NCBI GenBank assembly: GCA_965602945.1
Contig: CBFDBC010000150.1
Coordinates: 1-9,350 of the forward strand
Reading direction: 5' to 3'
Source: JAUXEH01 sp965602945
GTDB taxonomy: Bacteria > Acidobacteriota > Aminicenantia > Aminicenantales > Aminicenantaceae
DNA length: 9,350 nt
The translations under genes and the position numbers were made by a program. A model generated the notes under the pieces. It worked only from the letters and a program-made list of their open reading frames with translations, was not told where the DNA came from and did not search any database. Positions within the stretch are counted from its first letter, which is position 1. Every line of letters begins with the position of its first letter. Positions 6,781 through 9,350 of this stretch are shown here, in pieces.

Positions 6781-7143
6781 ATGTTTGATGAATCGGCAGA
6801 CAGCAGCGTCATCCACTATGAGTCCGCACTGGAGCGTATCGGCGGGGACAGAGAATTCCTCGACGAACTCCTCGGGATCTATCAGGAAGAGTTCGAGCTG
6901 AATGTGAACAAGCTTGACCAGGCCGTACAGGCAGGGGACTTCACGTCCATCCAGGAAGTGGGCCACAGCCTCAAAGGCTCATCCGCCAACCTGAGCCTGA
7001 ACCTGCTCAGAGACAAGGCGTATCTGCTTGAGACCGCAGGCAGAGAATCGGATCTTCCGCTGGCCCAGCGCAGCACGGAGGAACTGAAGGTGGAATTCCA
7101 GCGCCTCCAGCAGCACCTGGCCGAGAACCAGCCAGCCTCCTAG
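6781..7143 (+). CDS. Free-standing HPt phosphotransfer protein
   Basis: A 120-residue helical protein matching the Hpt fold. The motif HSLKGSSANL (62-71) contains the phosphorylated His62. It is preceded by the typical helix with GGDREFLDELLGIYQEEF and followed by an amphipathic C-terminal helix. It would shuttle phosphate from the hybrid kinase receiver(s) to the receivers of the two REC-GGDEF proteins. Being separate, it could serve both outputs or pass phosphate backwards, turning the module off. A strong AAGGGGGA (6765-6772) lies 8 nt before the ATG, so this gene may be translated better than its neighbours, as suits a shuttle protein. It is the last gene of the operon. Its stop is 1 nt from the end of the convergent DUF6599 gene, leaving no room for a terminator outside coding sequence. 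Confidence 0.92.
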   Translation: MFDESADSSVIHYESALERIGGDREFLDELLGIYQEEFELNVNKLDQAVQAGDFTSIQEVGHSLKGSSANLSLNLLRDKAYLLETAGRESDLPLAQRSTEELKVEFQRLQQHLAENQPAS

Positions 7144-7144
7144 A

Positions 7145-8059
7145 TCAGCGCGTTTCCAGGCTTTTCATGAGGGAGGCCAGGTACTTCTCTCCTATCTTTT
7201 CAAACCCGTCTTTGATCTTTATCACACCACATAGATAACGTCCCGTCCGCCCTATATAGATGTTGTGATAGTATTTGTCCTTGATGATATAGCCCTCGGA
7301 TTGCTGCTCGAGCGACGGTTTCCCTTTCGCTTCCAGATACCGCCCCAGCATGGACCGGGCATCGTTTTCGTCTTTGCCCACGATCACAAAACAGTCAAAG
7401 GCCTGGTCCCCCAGCCGGTAATTGGCCATGAAACCGCTGTGCAGGAATCCATACCCCATGACGTTATTGAGGATAAATTTTTCGGTGTTGGCCACCAGGC
7501 CTTCATCGGGGAAAGCCGCCAGAAGACCGGGAAAGCCACCTGTGCCGCCGACCCGGGTAACGATGTCCTCGGCGAAGCCTTTGAGCGTGCGTTCTGATCC
7601 TTCCTCACAATCAAAACAGAGGAGTTTCACATAGTAGCGGCCAGCCAGGAAGTTCAACGAGCCTTCTTCCAGGTAGCCTTGAACACCGATGGGGATGAAG
7701 GGATTCTCAGGATACCGTTCCGCGCTGTAGATCCCGAATGAGTTAACGGGTCCGCCCATGTCGTAGATCTCGACGGCCATCGCGCTCTCCGTCCCTTTCT
7801 TCTGGTACTGGGCCACGACCAGTTCATGAAAGTCATAGGACAGATAGATCTCGGCCGCTCCGTTGATGTATTCGAAAAGGTTCTCCGGGAAATAGGTCTG
7901 AGAGTCCTCGCTGTGGGCCCAATCCGTGACCTCCGGCAGCAGCTTCATCAGCCCCTGCCCATCAGACTGTGCCGGGGCAGTCCCGGCCAGGACCAACAGC
8001 CCGCAGGTCGCCGTGACAACGGCCAGGCAGATCTTCAGGCTATTTAGTGCTTTTCGCAT
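7145..8059 (-). CDS. Secreted DUF6599-family protein of unknown function
   Basis: This is a 304-residue protein with a Sec signal peptide: MRK, a hydrophobic core about residues 8-26, and an Ala-Pro-Ala signal peptidase I site with predicted cleavage after residue 30. It is not a lipoprotein, as no lipobox was seen. The mature part resembles DUF6599 proteins. The pattern EYINGAAEIYLSYDF (63-77), then VEIYDMGGPVNSFGIYSAE (96-114), is what I recognise. The biochemical role is unknown. The start was placed at the ATG at 8059 because GAGGAG is 7 nt upstream of it; the ATG two codons earlier (8065) would leave only 1 nt. The gene has its own promoter, is convergent with the HPt gene and is divergent from the DUF362/radical SAM pair. 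A link with that pair is possible but unproven. Confidence 0.85.
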   Translation of the reverse strand: MRKALNSLKICLAVVTATCGLLVLAGTAPAQSDGQGLMKLLPEVTDWAHSEDSQTYFPENLFEYINGAAEIYLSYDFHELVVAQYQKKGTESAMAVEIYDMGGPVNSFGIYSAERYPENPFIPIGVQGYLEEGSLNFLAGRYYVKLLCFDCEEGSERTLKGFAEDIVTRVGGTGGFPGLLAAFPDEGLVANTEKFILNNVMGYGFLHSGFMANYRLGDQAFDCFVIVGKDENDARSMLGRYLEAKGKPSLEQQSEGYIIKDKYYHNIYIGRTGRYLCGVIKIKDGFEKIGEKYLASLMKSLETR

Positions 8060-8066
8060 TGCCATT

Positions 8067-8072
8067 CTCCTC
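8067..8072 (-). promoter_or_regulatory. Ribosome binding site that decides the DUF6599 start
   Basis: GAGGAG on the - strand is spaced 7 nt from the ATG at 8059 and only 1 nt from the ATG at 8065. The former spacing is normal, so the shorter protein beginning MRKALNSLK is preferred. Confidence 0.6.
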
Positions 8073-8091
8073 GATGTTTTCTTGCACCGAT

Positions 8092-8120
8092 ACTATAGAC
8101 GTTTTCCGCCTTTTTGACAA
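8092..8120 (-). promoter_or_regulatory. Sigma70 promoter of the DUF6599 gene
   Basis: On the - strand TTGTCA (plus-strand 8115-8120) and TATAGT (8092-8097) each differ from consensus at one base and are separated by exactly 17 bp. Transcription would begin near 8085, giving a leader of about 26 nt with GAGGAG well placed in it. This is one of the two best-supported promoters in the window. Confidence 0.65.
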
Positions 8121-8187
8121 TATTCATACAGGATGAATGAGCTGCCGATGGGAGGGGGAGGTTAGACGGCGGGACATCCGGACTGTA

Positions 8188-8216
8188 TTGACAGCGGGAA
8201 GATTGGAGAGTAACTT
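8188..8216 (+). promoter_or_regulatory. Weak candidate promoter for the DUF362 gene
   Basis: A perfect -35 TTGACA (8188-8193) is followed after 17 bp by TAACTT (8211-8216), which matches the -10 consensus at only three of six bases. If real, transcription would begin at about the ATG at 8224, giving a leaderless message. Another TTGACA at 8114-8119 has no acceptable -10 box. Confidence 0.2.
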
Positions 8217-8223
8217 GGAGAGG

Positions 8224-9123
8224 ATGGCCAGATCCAGGGTGGTACTCATCAAATCCCCGGGGGTCCTCTCCCGGAACGGGGCACTGAACGGCAAAGCGCT
8301 GGCAGCCATGTTCGACCGTGGCATCTCCCTGCTCGGCGGGTCTGAAGTCGAAGAGGCCCTCCTGCACGGCCTCTTCAAACGGGAAGACACCATAGGGATC
8401 AAGGTGAACACCATTGGGGGCAAGGCGCTGTCCACACGGCCCGAGACAGCCGCGGCCCTGGCCCGGGTCCTGACCGGAGCCGGCTTCGCCGACGACCGGA
8501 TCGTCATATGGGATCGAACCAACCGCGAGCTGAGCGAGGCCGGCTTCTCCCTGCGCATGAACCGGGGTAAAGGCCCCAGGATCTATGGAACGGATTCACA
8601 AGGCCTGGGGTACTCGAGCCAACTGGTGTCCCACCGCAGCATAGGCAGCCTGTTCTCCCTCATCCAGTCCCGTACGGTCACGGCCTCCGTGAGCTTGGCG
8701 ATCCTGAAAGATCACGGCCTGGCCGGAGTCACGGCCGGCATGAAGAATTACTTCGGTGCCATACACAACCCCAACAAATACCATGACGATCACTGCGATC
8801 CCTACGTGGCGGATCTGTTCGAGACCGCGCCTGTAAAGGGCAAGCACCGGCTGACCGTGATCGATGCCCTGCGGGTACAGTACCACCGGGGCCCCGCGTA
8901 TCATGCCGCATGGGCAGAGCCTCAGGGCGCCCTGATCTTCAGCACGGACCCTGTGGCCGCGGATTTCACGGGATGGCAGCTGATAGAAAGACTCCGGGCC
9001 CGGTCCGGGCTCCCCTCCCTGGCGGAGGAAGAACGAGAGCCTTCCTACATCCGTACAGCTTCGCGGCTGGGCCTGGGACAGGCCCGCAGCGCGGACATAT
9101 CCCTTATAGAAGAGGTGCTGTGA
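8224..9123 (+). CDS. DUF362 domain-containing protein
   Basis: A 299-residue protein filled by one DUF362 domain. Recognisable segments are IGIKVNTIGGKALSTRPE (57-74), IVIWDR (93-98), KDHGLAGVTAGMKNYFGA (162-179), HDDHCDPYVADL (187-198) and DPVAADFTGWQLIE (242-255). DUF362 proteins are often found beside ferredoxin-like or radical SAM proteins in anaerobes; their reaction is not established. No ferredoxin 4Fe-4S motif is present here. The start is uncertain. An in-frame ATG at 8137 and a TTG at 8215 (GGAGAG 4 nt upstream) are alternatives. I prefer 8224 or 8215 because the extra codons use AGA, TTG and GTA, unlike the CTG- and CGG-rich body, and because the domain begins at once after 8224. 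The longer form would carry an RRRDIRTVLTAG segment resembling a Tat motif but without a hydrophobic core. The stop overlaps the start of the next gene. Confidence 0.85.
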   Translation: MARSRVVLIKSPGVLSRNGALNGKALAAMFDRGISLLGGSEVEEALLHGLFKREDTIGIKVNTIGGKALSTRPETAAALARVLTGAGFADDRIVIWDRTNRELSEAGFSLRMNRGKGPRIYGTDSQGLGYSSQLVSHRSIGSLFSLIQSRTVTASVSLAILKDHGLAGVTAGMKNYFGAIHNPNKYHDDHCDPYVADLFETAPVKGKHRLTVIDALRVQYHRGPAYHAAWAEPQGALIFSTDPVAADFTGWQLIERLRARSGLPSLAEEEREPSYIRTASRLGLGQARSADISLIEEVL

Positions 9124-9350
9124 AAAGGCGCAGGTTTATCCAGCTCGGTGCGGGCGCCGGGATCGCGGCCGGCTCAGGCCTGGGACCCGTGTGTCTGGAC
9201 CTGGAAGCGCTCCAGGAGACATCCAACCTCTCACGGGTCGAGGCCCGTTTCTACCGGAAGCATCCCGATCGGGAGATCGAATGCCTCCTCTGCCCGCGTT
9301 TCTGCAAGCTGGGCGACAAAGAACGCGGCTACTGTGGCGTGAGGGAAAAT
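9120..9350 (+). CDS. Tat-tagged AmmeMemoRadiSam-type radical SAM enzyme, N-terminus (runs off window)
   Basis: From the GTG at 9120, an open frame of 77 codons runs to the window end. It begins MKRRRFIQLGAGAGIAAGSG, a twin-arginine leader with a Gly/Ala-rich hydrophobic core. A segment around residues 44-77 follows: YRKHPDREIECLLC, then PRFCK and ERGYCGVREN. The Cys pattern C-x2-C-x3-C-x9-C (Cys55, 58, 62, 72) and GYCGVREN are the N-terminal signature of radical SAM proteins of the AmmeMemoRadiSam system, related to pyruvate formate-lyase activating enzymes. The radical SAM CxxxCxxC itself would lie past the window edge and is not seen. The GTG overlaps the DUF362 stop by 4 nt (GTGA), so the two are probably co-translated. 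GTG is the only suitable start that keeps the Arg-Arg leader. Confidence 0.82.
   Translation, partial: MKRRRFIQLGAGAGIAAGSGLGPVCLDLEALQETSNLSRVEARFYRKHPDREIECLLCPRFCKLGDKERGYCGVREN

Noticed and set aside
7100..7180. Possible terminator at the HPt/DUF6599 junction
   Set aside because: GCCTCC and GGAGGC could pair, but the loop is about 30 nt and there is no T-run; too weak to call.
8114..8119. Perfect TTGACA on the + strand as -35 of the DUF362 gene
   Set aside because: No acceptable -10 box lies 15-19 bp downstream. The bases are better explained as the -35 (TTGTCA) of the divergent DUF6599 promoter.
1..9350. Defence system, CRISPR array, phage or transposon content
   Set aside because: No repeats with spacers, transposase, integrase, toxin-antitoxin or nuclease-effector motifs were found; the only nuclease is housekeeping-type RNase III.

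Overview
The window reads as a GC-rich, gene-dense chromosome segment from a Gram-negative bacterium. A secreted DUF6599 protein, a DUF362 protein and a Tat-tagged AmmeMemoRadiSam-type radical SAM enzyme sit together. This grouping, plus a cytosolic multi-PAS hybrid kinase wired to c-di-GMP enzymes, suggests an anaerobe of the Desulfobacterota (old Deltaproteobacteria) or a relative such as Acidobacteriota-type lineages. That placement is inference; no rRNA or other phylogenetic marker is present.

Left part (1-1725). The window opens inside the 3' part of an RNase III gene on the + strand. It converges on a gene for an AI-2E/PerM-family membrane permease on the - strand. A perfect 10-bp inverted repeat, whose right arm contains the permease stop codon, separates them and is the likely shared terminator. 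A 249-bp divergent region follows. It holds a possible permease promoter, a cluster of TCACC/GGTGA elements, and a good sigma70-type promoter with an odd leader for the next operon.

Centre (1726-7143). Four tightly packed + strand genes form what looks like a complete phosphorelay controlling cyclic-di-GMP: REC-GGDEF protein 1, a 1049-residue PAS-rich hybrid histidine kinase with two receiver domains, REC-GGDEF protein 2, and a free-standing HPt protein. The gaps are 2, 11 and 17 bp. The expected flow is kinase His533 to receiver Asp824 and/or Asp966, then HPt His62, then Asp58 and Asp52 of the two REC-GGDEF proteins. The two output proteins are paralogues flanking the kinase. The second looks like a working diguanylate cyclase. 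The first keeps the GGDEF letters and I-site but has Lys in place of the first metal-binding Asp, so it may be a c-di-GMP sensor or a phosphate sink. This asymmetric pair is the most interesting feature of the window.

Right part (7145-9350). A secreted DUF6599 protein on the - strand ends 1 nt from the HPt gene. It is transcribed away from a DUF362 gene on the + strand. The DUF362 stop codon overlaps (GTGA) the GTG start of a gene that runs off the window. That partial gene encodes a twin-arginine leader followed by the cysteine-rich N-terminus typical of AmmeMemoRadiSam-system radical SAM enzymes. No tRNA, rRNA, CRISPR array, insertion sequence or phage gene was seen.
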